Shown: piece after piece, positions 11,217 to 24,954 of the stretch | How positions within the stretch are numbered: the stretch's first letter is position 1 | Layout: every line of letters starts with the position of its first letter | Origin: Cavia porcellus | Taxonomy: Eukaryota > Chordata > Mammalia > Rodentia > Caviidae | Direction: 5' to 3' | Length of the DNA: 64,000 nt | NCBI RefSeq assembly: GCF_034190915.1 | Contig: NW_026947638.1 | Location: 266,001 to 330,000, forward strand | Position numbers and translations under genes: made by a program | Notes under the pieces: generated by a model | What the model saw: only the letters and a program-made list of their open reading frames with translations | Told to the model about the DNA's origin: nothing | Databases searched by the model: none

Positions 11217-11235
11217 GCATATAGATAGATAGATA
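11171..11235. repeat. (CA)20 microsatellite with TA and GATA tail
   Basis: Twenty uninterrupted AC dinucleotides at 11171-11210, then atatatgcatat and three GATA units. Length-variable type of repeat. Confidence 0.95.
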
Positions 11236-11860
11236 CTGAAAATGTGTGATAGATGACTAAAAATATTTGTATCTTTTTACTCTAATTTTGATCAGAAAAA
11301 TTAAGCTTCATATTTTCTTATTTTAAGTTTGCATTTGCCTTTACATAGGCAATAATTGGGACATTAACTTTTTAGTTGTTTTGGTTAAAGTATGTTATCA
11401 ACAATAGATCTTTCTAAAACATGCATAGTTTCACAAAATCTTAATACAATTCTTGTTTATATAAATATAATCTCATCAAAAGCAAGATTGTTTATCCATT
11501 TATTTTTTTAGAATTTTGAGGAATTTTTGCATTGAATATGAGGGACTTAAAACACAGTCTAAGCGAGAGAAAGGGATCTCCCAAGTGTTGAAAGAGAAGG
11601 GTACATTCTGGTTCATGTAGTCTACATTGCAGATCTCAAAAAAGCACAAGCAGTTTTATGGCATTAACCATTATTTTAGCAACACACAAAAAATTATGTT
11701 TTGTAAAATGAGCTGGACATTAAAGAATCCTCACCTTATTTTTCTACTTTTTTCAAGTCCAAGAGCTAGAAAAAGTGATCTCGGCTAGCAGAAATAAGCA
11801 TGGTTTTCTGTTAGGATTTGAAGGAGGAGAAATAGCTATCTGACATGAAGGAAATAATTT

Positions 11861-11960
11861 TTTTTTTTGTCTTTTTCATTTTTATCGGTACCGGGGATCG
11901 AACTCACGACTGCCTGCTAGCAAGGCAGGTGCTTATGCCGCTGAGCTAAATTCCCAGCCC
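11861..11960 (-). mobile_element. Young ID-like tRNA-derived SINE
   Basis: Reverse complement of a complete element: tail as a T-rich run, then ccggggatcgaactcacgac (box B), gcaaggcaggtgcttatgccgctgagctaaattcccagccc (box A end). It is flanked by a perfect 16-bp target-site duplication, atgaaggaaataattt, at 11845-11860 and 11961-11976, indicating recent L1-dependent insertion. Confidence 0.93.
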
Positions 11961-12237
11961 ATGAAGGAAATAATTTATATCTTATTTTGTATGGTGAATA
12001 TGCAGATTATATAATAGTAATATCTCATAAAAATATTCATGCATGATCTTCAAATTTGTAGTGCATATGCATCATGCATCCATTTTAAATCATTTTCATT
12101 TTTAAAAGTTGATTCTCATTTCTAAAATGTTTCTATTATTAGGTTTATATCTGAGTTTGCATTTCTTAAAAGAAACAACCATATGCCTTTTTAAGTAAAA
12201 AAAGAATACAAAGATTAGCATTGTATTTTCTTTTTTC

Positions 12238-12399
12238 TTTTTTTTTTTTTAATTTTTTATTTAAAGAAAAGGAAACAAAAGAATACATGGAGATTTTTTA
12301 AAAGGGTAGAAATGATACAAACTTACAGAAAAACAAACGGTAAGAAATTGCTGGTTGATAAGTTACACATTGTCATCTTAGAAGTAGCTGTTCATGTTA
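12238..12399 (-). mobile_element. Very short 5'-truncated L1 insertion
   Basis: A 162-bp stub of the young-type L1 3' end: a T run followed by ttttttatttaaagaaaagg, similar to 167-200. It is bounded by a 16-bp duplication, tgtattttcttttttc, at 12222-12237 and 12400-12415. Confidence 0.75.
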
Positions 12400-13112
12400 T
12401 GTATTTTCTTTTTTCCACACTTGATTTGACAGTCTACATTTATCAAGTATGCAGTAAATATCTGCAGTATTTAATATAAAGATAGACACTTCATATTCAA
12501 CATATGCACTAAAATATAAGTTCTTCTGCAAAATATGTGAACATTTTCATGAATTTATTCGTTCACTAATTTTCATTTTATTTTCTTTATTTTTTGCATA
12601 TCTATTAATTAAAAATCTGTTAGGTTCCAATTACATGGTAATATACATAAAATTATCTAGGTTGCCCTGAAAAAATTATTCCTAGAACAATCTGAATACA
12701 ATGAAGATTTTATGAACTGTTTAATTAAAATAGCATAAATTACTTATGTTAATATAAGTTACAATTTATAGGGTATGTAGATATATCTCAAATTGTGCTT
12801 GAATGTATGTGAAAAATTACAAATTACAAATAAGCAAATTACATTAAAATTACATAAATAGGTACAATTTGACGTATTTATGTCTGCTTGATTAAATGTG
12901 GAATATAAAATTATTTCTCAGCAATTTGTATTTCTGAAATTTTAATAAATAGCTTGCTACTTTAGAAGCAATATATGCCTACATACAGTATATGTAACAT
13001 TTGAAGATCAAATTTCACTCAGATTTGTTATTTAGTTTAGAAAGATGAGCCAACAATATTAAATAGCTGATGAAATATACCATATATTTGAATTCTATTA
13101 ATACAGGATCTT

Positions 13113-13200
13113 GGGCTGGAGATTTAGCTTAGCAGCATAAGCGTGTGCTTGGCAAGCCAGAGGTCATGAGTTTGATCCCTGGTACAAAAAAAAAAAAAAA
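13113..13200 (+). mobile_element. ID-like SINE
   Basis: gggctggagatttagcttagcagcataagc, ggtcatgagtttgatccctgg, then a 17-A tail. An 8-bp duplication aggatctt lies at 13105-13112 and 13201-13208. Confidence 0.92.
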
Positions 13201-13357
13201 AGGATCTTATGGCCAAAGCAAGTTTATATTAATAATTTTTATTAAACGCCTGCACCTCAGGTACTACAATAAATTCTAAGTAGTGTATTTCTTGAAGATG
13301 ATACTGAAATTAATAAACATCAAAAATAATATCTCATTTAATCCTTCTACTAAACAG

Positions 13358-13480
13358 AAAAAGTGATAGGCAAACTATATATATTATAGAAGATAGAATG
13401 CTATTTTCTGAAATTATTTAATATTTGTAGTAACTTAGAAAAAGTGATAGGGAACCTATATATTTTATAGATGAAAGAAC
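13358..13480. repeat. Local ~80-bp tandem duplication, diverged
   Basis: aaaaagtgatagg.aa.ctatatat.ttatag occurs at about 13359 and again at about 13440, with intervening AT-rich sequence. Two copies only. Confidence 0.5.
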
Positions 13481-13484
13481 ATCA

Positions 13485-15890
13485 GTTATCTAAGTTGAGA
13501 TAATAGAACACAAATTTAAATATATGTTAACAGCAAGAAATATTCTTGTGATCTGATTTATGCTTTTAAATTATAATAGTAACTCACAGTAGTATTGCAA
13601 AAATTTGGACTTTAGAAAATAGTTGAAATTCTATTTCCACAGCTGTATATAAGCCTCTAACACAAAGTGAAAAAAAAAAAATAAAACAAAGCAAAAAGTC
13701 CATTTGAAGTGAGTCAGTTTAAAATAAGCAACTGACCCAACAGACATACATAACTTATACTTACAGTGCTGTTTAGATTAAATGTTCCTTGTGATTTAAC
13801 TCCTGTTTGGGAAATATCAAATGCATTAATGAAGATTAGTTCATGCAGATTACAGAGAATCACGTTTCCCCCCATAAAAATAATCAGTGAATTCCGAGTA
13901 GACTTCAGCTTTGTAAAAGACAGCCACACATTCTTGTGGAGCATTCATTCTTGCACTGTGAGGAGAAAGGTGAGCAGGTCATGACTAAATTTCATGCTCC
14001 TGTGACCCGCAAAATAATTCACACAGTTATCAGGGCATTCATTCAATTTCCTTATTACCTGCCATCTGTAATACATAGATATGCTAGATTAAAGATCAAC
14101 CTTCTAATTTTAAGCCCAAATAAACTCCACATATTTAATGGCAAAAATATTTGTCATTATGTATATTCTGAAGTATCATTCGATCTATGTACAGTATGTC
14201 CGAGAAAACTAAGTTTTTGAAGAAAACGTTCTACAGATTCACAATTTAATTCACAAATTACATTTAAACTACATTAGACTACACTTTCTTATACTTATAC
14301 TATATTTTATATTCTTATACTTTTCTTATATTTTGTTATACTTTGTGGTCTAGCATTGTAATTATTGTGTGTGCTCAAATTAACAGAAAAATGTGTGCAC
14401 CCACAATGGGCCATAATGAGCAACAGTTACGGAAAGAGTTAAAATTTTGCCAGCACAAACACATTGCATAATAATCTACTTCTCTCTGGCTCTGCCTTAA
14501 GACACACAAATAAAAAAAGTAAAAGGACACTCAATCAATATGTTCTTTATAATTATTCTATTCCAATGGATGAAATACTCAGAAAAAAGGACACGGTATG
14601 TGAAGTTACCAGTGAAGGAAAGAATGTAATGAATATTTATCTGAGAGACCAACTTGGAGAGAAGTTGAGAGCATATCTCAGGGAGCTTTCACACTCATGA
14701 ATTGAAAAGCAAATGGCAACAAACCGCCAGGATTTGCTTTGAGGAATTAACCTAATAGAAAAATTGAATTAAAGAGAGAGCACTTCAAAACAAGCAGCTG
14801 AACTGATGTTGTTACTGCACTTTTGAAATTTAAACTCCTGTGTGGTACGTATTTAAAAACAGCACTTCTCTAAAATATTTAAATATATCTATGCCTGACT
14901 ACATATACACAATTCTAATTATATATTCTCATGAGAAAGATTTGATCTTTAACTGTTACTGTAAACCCATGCAATAAAGAGTACCTAGGTACTCAAAGCA
15001 CAACATGATTTCCATTCAAACTATGCTATATAGTTTAACAAGATATTTACCTTAATTTTTAATGCATCCAGATGCTAAGTTTATCCATAAAACTCAGCTA
15101 ATTAATGCTGTACTTGGTCCTGAAGCTCTAACCATTGCAACCCCCCTGACCCCCTTCATCTTAGGGATTGGACTCTACTACTTTTAGAACATGACTCGTT
15201 GATTATTTTTACCCCACATAATCCTCCATAAGGCATATTTGTCAATAACTCAAGTGTTTATACATAAACATTTTATAACTTCCCAATCAATAGATATAAC
15301 CGTAAATTCCAACATGGCCAGTTAATGTACAAAGCAGAATAAGATTAGACCAGTGTTTTAACTTAAATGGCAGCATTCACTGTTATCTGGGGTAACCTTT
15401 AATGGAATGTGCTTACAGGATCCCAGTAAATCTAACCACAAATGTGTTAGTAGGGTTTGACAACTCCACAGCTTCCCTCAACCTCCTTTCATTGCAGTCC
15501 TCTCATGCATCCAAAAATATTCTTTTAAACTCACCAGCACTAACCCTTTATTCTAGCTATAAAGTGCATCCAACAGTGTCTGACTTTGTATCTTATCTAT
15601 AAACATTCTCTTTTCTCCTTTCTCCTTATTTCCCCCCTCATTTCCCCTTTCTCTGTCCTTCCCTGCTTCCTCATCCCACATTAACTGTCAATAACAGTAC
15701 AGCATAGTTTAGAATTGGTGCTAATAAAAGGGTGCTAATTGGAGCTAATAATATTAAATGGTTTTAATGTTTATCATTGATGGATGGTTAGATCTGTAGA
15801 TGGTATAACCTGTAAGAATCTCTACAATAACAGTAGCTGGATATAGCCCAATTCAACTGAATAGAATAAAGTAGCAAATAAAAGCCTCTT
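13485..15890. other. Unannotated AT-rich DNA
   Basis: No gene or repeat recognised. The largest open frames (94 and 78 codons at 13936 and 14464, plus strand) lack recognisable domains. A CT-rich patch lies at 15605-15675. Confidence 0.45.
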
Positions 15891-16002
15891 GACAAATAAA
15901 GCTAAGATCACATCACTAGAAAACAGAACTTAACTAAAGAGATCTTCATACCAACAACAAATTTTCACTCTATTTGACTTCAACCATCAGCACATACGCA
16001 TA

Positions 16003-16054
16003 CCAAAAAAAAAAAAAAAACAAAAAAAACCAAAAAAAACCAAAAAAAAAACAG
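16003..16054. repeat. A-rich simple repeat with AAAAAACC units
   Basis: Poly-A interrupted by c/cc at 8-10 base intervals; it could be an old retroposon tail. No clear element is attached. Confidence 0.7.
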
Positions 16055-17299
16055 GAACATGAAAAAATAGGACAGAAAATGATTCCAAAGACTCCCAACT
16101 CTCTTTTAAAAAGCCCAATGGGCACTGATAGGGTGGAAGTTAAACATTAGTGGGTGAGCAGCATGAAATGATTAAAATGGACACATGGAAACTCAGCAAG
16201 CTCAAATAATATATATAACCCACAAAATGGTGGCACTAAAAAACACAGTGACCAATGTATTTTGGCAAAAACCAAAAATTAAAAGGCCTGATCAAAGCTA
16301 TTTCAAACATGATTGAATAATTTACCAAAAAACTTGACTTCATGAAAAGATGCTAAACAGAAATCCTTTAGAGATAATGAATTCTACTGAATATGAGCAA
16401 TGATGAACTTAAAAGTATCAGACTTCAAGGATAGCATGGAACTAAAAGATGTTATACATACAGATATGTTAAAAATAGTATAGCAAGATTAATAAGTGTT
16501 TATTAGAGGTTGCTAAGACTAACAAGAAAAAATGGAGTTAGAAACAAATTAGAGGATAGCACATGCAATATAAAGTATCTGTTTAAAGAAATCACAACAG
16601 AAAAAAGTAAGAAATGAACTAAACATATAAACTATATGAGGCTTACAGAAAAACAAGTAATGATTTTAAAATGATCTCCATTGCACATCATAATCAAAAT
16701 CTGAGAAGCCCAAACCAATGGACAGGGTCATAAAAGTTGTCAGAGAAAAGCCAAAGATCACTTGTAATTGTATTAAATAAAGCTTTTTTTACAAAAACTT
16801 TAATACATTCCCACCAGCTTGAACCACCAATGTACACAAGGTAGCTTTCATGACTGGTAGTGAAAATGGATGTAATCAGTTTTATTGGTCTTTTTAGTAA
16901 AAAAATTAATAGTAACTTGATGGGACAGTCATGCATGTGCTGGTGATGGTTCAAACCACTCAGCACTGAGACCTATGAATTATGGTCTCAGCACAAACAT
17001 ATTAAAGACTAGTAGAGGGTGGATTGAACTTTATCCAGCACTAGAAGTAAAAGTCTTTCAACCAAAACTAAAATGTACTGCAATGACCTTTTCAAAATGA
17101 ACATAGGATAAAGGTATCCCATAACTAAAACACATCATAAGAAGTTCATAAACACTAAATCAAAACTCAAAAAATCATGCATAATTTAGTCAGAGAAAAT
17201 GAAGCCAACAATTCCCCAAATTCTGATGGAATAAATACATTAAGTAGCATATTGGTTCAAGAAAAAGGGAAAATTAAAGATGTCAACAGAAATAAGGTC

Positions 17300-18670
17300 A
17301 TGTTGGAATGTATCAACATTTTTCAGTAATAACTCAATATAAATGTTCAACTCATAAGAAAAAGAGACAAATTTGTAGGCTGGATTGAAAACAAAGCCTA
17401 GTGATTTTCTGGATAGAAGAGGCTCATCAGTTTGAAAAAAAATTCATATACTAAAAATTAAAAAATAGAAAAGAACACTGCATGCACCAGAACCCCAGAA
17501 AGAAAGTGGAGTATAATTTTCTCCAAGAAAATGTACTTGAAATTAAATTCATCAGAAAAGGCAAGGAATGCAATTTATATTAGTCAAAGGAACAATCCAA
17601 TGAGAACAGATAATAATTATAAATATATATGTACCATATATCAGTGAGCCCAAGTACATCAAGCAAACACTAATGAACATAAAAGATTACATATGCACCA
17701 GCACAATTGTGATGGGAGACCTAAATACATCACTCTCCTAAACAGAGTTATCAAGTAAACAAAAAATCAACAAAGAAATATCAAAGTTGCACTATACCAC
17801 TGAAAAATGAAACTAATAGATACCTTCAAAGAGTTCTACTGAACAACAAAGCAGACATTCTTCTCCGCAGTCTAGGGAACTTTTTCAAAAACAGATGACA
17901 TTCTAGTCCATTAAACCTACAAAATAAGTGCAAAAGAATAAAATCATGCTACACACACAATTAGATCACAGCACAATGAAACTATAAATCAATTATAAAA
18001 GAAGCCTCAAAAACCACACAAGTACAAGGATATTAAATAATATACTCCCGAACAGTCAATTACAGAAGAAATAAAGGAATAAATCAAACATTGGAGAATC
18101 TAGGAGACACAGTGAAAACAGAGTTAAAAGTGAAGTTTATTGTTGTATACACCTAGATTAGAAAACCAGAGAAAGTTAAAAAAAAAAAACTATATATTCA
18201 CAATTCTGTCAAAGAAAAACCAATCCAAACTCAAATTACTGCATGAATGCACTCACAAGGATCAGTGTGAAACTCAATTTTAAGAAAACAATAAAAGAAT
18301 TAATGAATTAAGGGGCTGATTCTTAAAAAAAAAAAGACCTAATTTTAGTCAACCTTAAAGCAAATAATGAAAAACTCATATTAATGAAATTAAAAATTAA
18401 AAAGTCAAAATAACACCAGATACTAGCAAAATCCAGCTGACTAGCAACTAGAGTGAAAACTGTGACTCCAGAAACTTGGAAAGTCTTGAAGAAATGGTCA
18501 GTTGCCTAGATGCATATAAAGTACCAAAACTGAACCAAAAAGACAGAAAAACCCGAATAGTGCCTAAAGAGACAATGAAATATATAATCAGTGATATTCT
18601 TTCCTTAACACTTTTCAAAAAAAAAGAATAAAATTAATTAGTTGCATGAAACTGATGAAAATTCATTATA
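17300..18670 (+). pseudogene. Ancient L1 ORF2 remnant
   Basis: Heavily decayed plus-strand L1 ORF2. The endonuclease N-terminus is recognisable near 17355 (aagaaaaagagacaaatttgtaggctggattgaaaac, cf. KR..LA.WIKKQ); later landmarks are ataattataaatatatatgtacc at 17610, cacaattgtgatgggagacctaaa at 17702 (cf. the GDFN region), agatcacagcacaatgaaactataaatcaa at 17963 and the pre-RT segment at 18470-18560. Many stops and indels. Sequence upstream (about 16300-17300) may be its ORF1 side, but I cannot show it. Confidence 0.7.
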
Positions 18671-18679
18671 TTTTGTGGT

Positions 18680-19752
18680 GGGAAACAAAAATCTTCTATA
18701 CATAAGAAGAGGTAGAAACATTTTTGGCATAAATATGTAGCTTAAAATCACAAAGAATAATGAAAATTAGATACTGTATAAGCAGAGAAACATTCTCCTA
18801 TAAAGCTAAGTCTCCATCCAGTTATAAAGAACAGCAGTGCTTTCCTGCATTCATCAGCATAGAGTAGTAAGCTTCTAGTAACAAGTAAAATTGGAAAAGC
18901 AACGTAAACCAAAGAAAAGAATGAGTGTAGGGAAAAAATAGAAATATTCTTTCAAGCTATCTCCATCCTCAACATGGAGTAATTTTAGAATAATTTGATG
19001 ATCACTATGAAATAAATGTCAACTGAGTAACATCAAACTTCAAAACCAAATTAGCTATTAATATTAAGTGAAATGCCAAATAATGATGTAACAGGGGAAA
19101 ATGTGTCAATTTTAAAAACATAAGCTGATTTATATCAGTCTCTGCCATTCCATCTATGATGTTGCCATTTCAACAAAAAACTGAAAGGCATTAATAAGGA
19201 CAGAGTAAAAATAACACACTCCCAAGAAAGACAACCATAAAAATATGCGAAAAAACATGTTGGAGACACTAATGGGAAAGACATAAACATGAAAGCAAGA
19301 GAAACAGCAACAGAAGAGTTAGAATAGTTACAAAATTCTAATGGATATGACAGGACCAAAAACAGTAATGCATAATGAAGAATGTACTTGACAGGTTCAT
19401 TAGTAGACTGAACTCCGCCAAAGCAAGAATCAGGCAGTCAATTTGAAGTTATTTAATATTGAAATTTGAATAATTTGAAATATAAACCAAATACTTGAAT
19501 AAATCATCTGAGAGCCATGAGACAGCATTACAGTATGTAGCATATTTCCACCTAAAAACCAAAAGGACAGAAAAAATAAAACAATAAAATAAAGATTTGA
19601 AGACACAATAATTCTTCAAAACTAATTTCAAGTGTAAGGTATCAAGAGTTAGCTAATAAATTCAGTGAACATCTATTAAATAACAGAAAGGGAAGGAAGA
19701 AAGAAAAGGAAAAGAAGAAACAAAGAAAGAAAAGCAAAAGTAGAAGCTAGAA

Positions 19753-19792
<40 letters not shown>

Positions 19793-20815
19793 CAATGTCC
19801 ACAATTCTATATCTACCAAAATATGCTTTTCAAATACTAAAAATAGACATTTCTTTAGATAAATAAGAATTGGCAGATTTCTTTGCACCTGATTTATTCT
19901 ACAGTAACTATTTAAAAAAGTTCTTCAGGCAATAATAGTATCAGAGAAGAAGCTGGATTGACTCCTGTTTTGCTCTTTTTTCTCATCTAAAATACTGTGA
20001 AAGATGCGTTGGTGTCAAAATAAAAATTGGTAGTAAAACACCTTTTCATTAAAAATAAAATCTATGATAAAATATATTCCCAAATTGGAGGAGAATGAAT
20101 GCAAAATATAAAATTGTAATGCATTATGTACTACATATGAAGTGTTATGATATATAAAGTGTTAAATAAAATGAAAGATAAACTGATCACTTGATGGAGC
20201 ATTTAGTAATAATAACTAAATTATAAAAATTAGTAAGAAATGTTGAATGTTCAAAAGTAGATCATCTTAAGGTATTAAATGTAAAGGTGAATACTGACTA
20301 AAGCACAGCGTGATACAAGAAAGTAAACAGATATCTAAAAATTCAAAACTATAGACAAAATATACTAAATTCTTGAAAGTGCAACCTCTTAATATTCACT
20401 AAGGAATATTTCCTGAGTAGCATTATATCTAATTAAATAATGAAATAAGTGCTTAAAACTTTCCAATAACACCAACTATAAAAATTTCTTTGTCCAGACA
20501 TTTAGCATGGTGAATTCTAATAAATAATGACAGAAATTATATCAAACTTCCAAAATTTTAGACATTTTACCACTGATGTAGTGAGGCAACACCATCTTCA
20601 TGTCATAACTCAGGAAAAATCCTGCAAGGATGACAAAAAGAATACAGAACACTATCCCTTCTAATCACAAATAAAAAACTACTTTTAAAAGTCAAACAAA
20701 TTTCAGTAATACATAAAATAGGCAACACTTTATAATTTATACTGTAATACTAGCACTATAACTGCTTTCCAAAAATATGGTGAGTTTAATTTAAAAAATT
20801 GCAATAGAAAGTGTC
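18680..20815. other. Unannotated AT-rich DNA with simple repeats
   Basis: No gene recognised. It contains a purine-rich tract at 19683-19745 (GAAA/GGAA-type) running into the (TA)n at 19755-19790. Confidence 0.5.
19755..19790. repeat. (TA)18 microsatellite
   Basis: Uninterrupted AT dinucleotides following a purine-rich tract. Confidence 0.95.
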
Positions 20816-21040
20816 ATTTTGTCACCTCAAAATATCACCCTTCACTTTGGACACATTCATTGCATTGTTCTTGCCACTCATTGAAAGAGGACTCTGAAAG
20901 CCCTTTCATGGGTGTCTTTGGTTACTGCCTTGAAGGCTGCCTTGATTTTCCAAACAAATTTGAAACATTTATTGTCATGTTCACTAACACTTTTTTGGGG
21001 GGAAAAAGTTAGAATTCAAGATGCCAAATTTGGTGAATAT
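20815..21040 (-). mobile_element. Possible decayed mariner-like DNA transposon
   Basis: gtcacctcaaaatatcacccttcactttggacacattcattgcattgttcttgccactc and the rest of the block read like the reverse complement of a mariner-type transposase region. It has no intact frame or clear terminal inverted repeats, so the assignment is tentative. Confidence 0.3.
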
Positions 21041-21044
21041 CTTA

Positions 21045-21395
21045 GTTACTCATCTCATTGCTGATGCAAAACAGCCAACATCCAAATGTAAAGAAGAAAA
21101 ACTTTATTTAGCTGATGGTTTGTAGAGGTTTCAGTACATAATCAGCTGGTTCCAAGGAAGGCTGGCATGGCACAGGGACATTTCAGAGGAGAAACGGTTC
21201 ATGGCAGAGAGCAGGTAGCAAAGGAACAAGGGAACCACAGCTCTCTCTGCCCCTTATATCTTATCCCTAAGGGCAAGTAACACCCACACCCTTAAATTCT
21301 AGTGCCCCTAATCCTAGTATTGCACCATTAATCAAGCAGCATCACTCTAGGTCCAGCTACCCCTGAAAAAGCCCCATCTATACCACATGGACTTT
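21045..21395 (-). mobile_element. Medium-reiteration, LTR-like rodent repeat
   Basis: Begins cttagttactcatctcattgctgatgcaaaacagccaaca, complementary in style to the end of the plus-strand element at 44822-45205 (gcaatgagagaaaagtaaccaacaca). The block is moderately GC-rich with no open frame. A MaLR/ERVL-like solo LTR is possible; the family name is not certain. Confidence 0.4.
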
Positions 21396-21399
21396 AGGG

Positions 21400-24300
21400 G
21401 TACAATTATAGGCAGTGAAAAAGGTGATAGAGAAAATAAGGTTATATTTTTTGAGCTTTGTAATTTTTATTAGTATATGTTTGCGATACAGAGTAATTAC
21501 ATCTATTGTAGAGAAATGGTACACATATATATTATAATTACATCTATTGTGGGGAAGGAATTGGTATAAACACATACTATATCTTGATCCTTTTTACTTC
21601 CATCTCTCCTTTCCTCCCTAATGTGTCTGTGAGCTTGATTTTGCATTAGGAGACACTCAACAGCAGCATTTACCATATTTTAGTCACATATCAAAACAGC
21701 ACTCAAAGAAGACTTGAGAACTGTTTCAGGAAATAGCATTTTATTTCTTTGCTAAAGCTTTTCTTTTTTTCATTTTTCTTCAATTATATTAATTGTACTT
21801 AGTTTTTGGTTGAAATGTTTTTAACACCAATGATTCAAAACATAAGTTAAAAAATTCTGGCATCTCTTGCATTTCAGCACTGGCATCTCATCTGTCCTTT
21901 TTAGTTTACATTAGTATCTTGGTTCATATTTACATCTTCAACTTTAACCGGTATTTTTTGATTCTTTTCTTGGAGGCACAAGGTGACTGCCTGATTCCTC
22001 CTATGTGGCCTCTGAGGAAGCTCAACCTGTGAGGTAGCATCTCACTACTGATGGCCAGGTGTAGAAGCTACAGCTAAGAGTGTAGTTTGAATGGCCTAGT
22101 TTTGGCCACTTGGTACCAAGTAAATTTGAAAGCACTCCTTAGCCTCCTCATCATGGGGAAGGTGCTTATTTCTGGTGCATGATAGTAGCTATGCACGGGG
22201 CTCTTATGATGTCAGATGACACAGGTGATTAAAGGACTGGCTCCCTACTGGGCCTTTCCTGACAATATTCATATCATGATTAGGTAGAATCTCATGAAGG
22301 ACAGGGAGGTGGATATTTTGTCTTAGCATTTAGTCTTTTCTGGTGTGTGCAGAGTCAACACCACTGTATTTTCTATGGTATTTTCCTGAAATATCATCAT
22401 CACAAATTAAATGTTTTCTTTATTTCTATGCTGCCTCTGTAACTGTTACATGGCTGTATGGAAGAAGCCTTTATTGAATCTTTTAAAATACCTTTGTGCA
22501 ATTTTTGGATAAAGTTAATATGGAGAAAATTCAGGGTTTGAATAAAATGGTTCCCAAATAGTTATATATTTTTGCTTAACAATATGAAAAAATTACACAC
22601 ATTAGTTTTAAATATAAAAATTGTATACAAAAACCTAGGATAATAAATTTGTAAAATAAGTTAGGCAACAAGTTTAGCAAAACACCACCAAAGATACATC
22701 TATAAAAGATAATACTGTGGAGTCCTTGCCAACTTAAAAGTAGCTCTCCAGCACCATTATTAAAAGGAGGAAAACAATTAGTTATTGATCAAGAAAATAT
22801 ACTTGAAATAATTTATGTATCAAGTAACAAGACCCAGAATATGAGTTATAAAAGAATCTTTATAATACCATAGTTCTAAAAACAAAATATAATCCAAAAC
22901 CAACAGCAATGATCAAGTGATATTAATAAAATCTTTATCAAAAAACTGGCAAATAAACCTTGAAACTGTGCGCTAAATAATTAGCCCTTAGGAATATAGA
23001 AATTAAAATCAATGTCACACCAAAAATAAATAAATAAAACTAATATAATGAACAAATACTTCATAAATTCTTTTCGAGGAAAAAGTAACATGAGGAGTTT
23101 CATTTCAGTACATGCCAACTAAGATGTAATTTTAATCTGCATACACTATTGCTAGGGATTATACATGATAGAACACAGTTTCTTAAATATTATATATATT
23201 CTTACATATATTCGAACAAAACCAGTTCTAAGCAGTTACTCAAGAAAAATAATCATTATTTGTTATTTGTCTAAAATCCATACATGAATATTAATAGTGT
23301 CTTCATTTATAATAAGCCAAGCATAAAAACATCTCAAATACCCTTCAATATGTGAACAGATGAATAAGACATTGAATATGTATTCAATGGAATAACCATC
23401 AGTGATAGAACAAAATGAGCAAATACATACACAACACATGGATAAATACCAGGTATTTTTCTGGGTAAATGGAACTGCTTCTATTTCTATAATACTTATC
23501 AAAAGATTAAAAATAGAGGTGGAGTACAGATCACTGAAAGTTTTGAGTTTCTTTGACAAAAATGGAGCAGCATAGAAAATTACAGGTGATGTCTTGTTCA
23601 GTGTGTACTTTTGTAACAGAATCATATAGAGTGGCTAATTTATAAACCATAGAAATTTAGTTTTCATGGCAGTGGAAACTCAGAATATCAAACAGCTGAC
23701 AGATATGACTTGAGCAAGTGCTTGGTTTCTGCTTCTAAGATGGCACCTTGAATTCTGCACCCTCAGAGAAGAGAAATGTTCTAATTGCAGAAAAGTGGGA
23801 ACCACAAGATAGTGCATCACAAAGTTTTCTCAGTAAGGCATTTAACCCAGAAGAGTAAATCCTTCCTGATCCAACCACTTCATAAATACCCCACCAGCCC
23901 AGACTATTATTCTGCCAGTTAAATTTCTGAGGTAACAAAAATTCAAATTATAGTGAAAAAGCAGTGATAGAAATATTCCTTGTATTACACTATTCCATTG
24001 TTTAGCAAAACTGTACTTGTCAATACTTACAGAAGCACAGAACAAACAATGAACTGCACTGAATAAAAAGGTTATAGATATATAAGTAACATAATACAAA
24101 GAAACCAAAAATGGCATTTTTCTCTAGCACAAGATGACACCAGATACATATGATTTGATAATAATATTGAGTTGGATGATTTATGCTTTAGAAGAAAAAC
24201 AGTTTCATGCATATAAGTACAAAGGTTAATGGAAATTAGATGTAAACAAAACCTATTATAATAACCATTCTGGAACTAATAATTTAAGATGTATATATCA

Positions 24301-24455
24301 AGCAAGACACACTTATAAGAAGCTTAAAATACATGTGCATTTATGAAGCTCAAAATTTCAGAAACACTTAGATTTGACCTTATGTTCTTTAATGTAGGCA
24401 TTAACATGATGTTTTGAAAATGTGAATTAGTTTTGACAGTCTTTTGTTTAAATAT
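21400..24455. other. Unannotated AT-rich DNA
   Basis: No gene recognised. 21870-22330 is somewhat richer in GC than its surroundings and may be a decayed retroelement or pseudogene in reverse orientation, but no protein could be read. The 120-codon minus-strand frame at 23263-23625 shows no domain. Confidence 0.4.
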
Positions 24456-24459
24456 TCAC

Positions 24460-24950
24460 AGTGGCCCTTTACATTCTCTAATGTAAGGACAAAAGTCTTT
24501 ACTTTCAAGGTTCCACATAACTTGGATTCTTAATTTTAATTTTTTTATCTTTTATTTTTTCCAATCCAACTACTCTCTTGTTTGTTGAGTTTTGGAAACA
24601 CTAGAGTTGTCTATTACCAGTAAATAAATAATTTTACTAGTGTATATTTCTACCTTAAAGTCTTATTAAATGCTGCCTTTCTAAAGAAGTCTCAATTAAA
24701 ATAACATTGTCTCACATTCAGGCACCTATTTTACCTGTTCTAAAAGTGATTTTTTTCTTATCATCTAGCCTCATGTCACATAAAAACAATTTGTGTTTCT
24801 TTTTATTTTATTCATTGTTTATTGTATGTTCTTTTTAAAACGTACTTCCTTGAGAGTACAGATACTATATGCTTCATTCACTCATGCAAACAGAGCACCT
24901 AGAAGCTTTTTTCATACAGGTATTGTTTAACATACAATTATTGAAGAAAT
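24460..24950 (+). mobile_element. LINE-2 3' end
   Basis: Order and spacing of L2 3' landmarks: a region like 'accttaaagtcttattaaatgctgcctttctaaagaagtct', then tttattgtatgttct..., ccttgagagtacagatactatatgcttcattcactcatg, agcacctagaagct, and a terminal ttgaagaaatgaaag. Strongly diverged, as expected of a mammal-wide element. Confidence 0.7.
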
Positions 24951-24954
24951 GAAA

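Noticed and set aside
21870..22330. Possible processed pseudogene on the minus strand
   Set aside because: The block is somewhat GC-richer, but no translated segment could be matched to a known protein.
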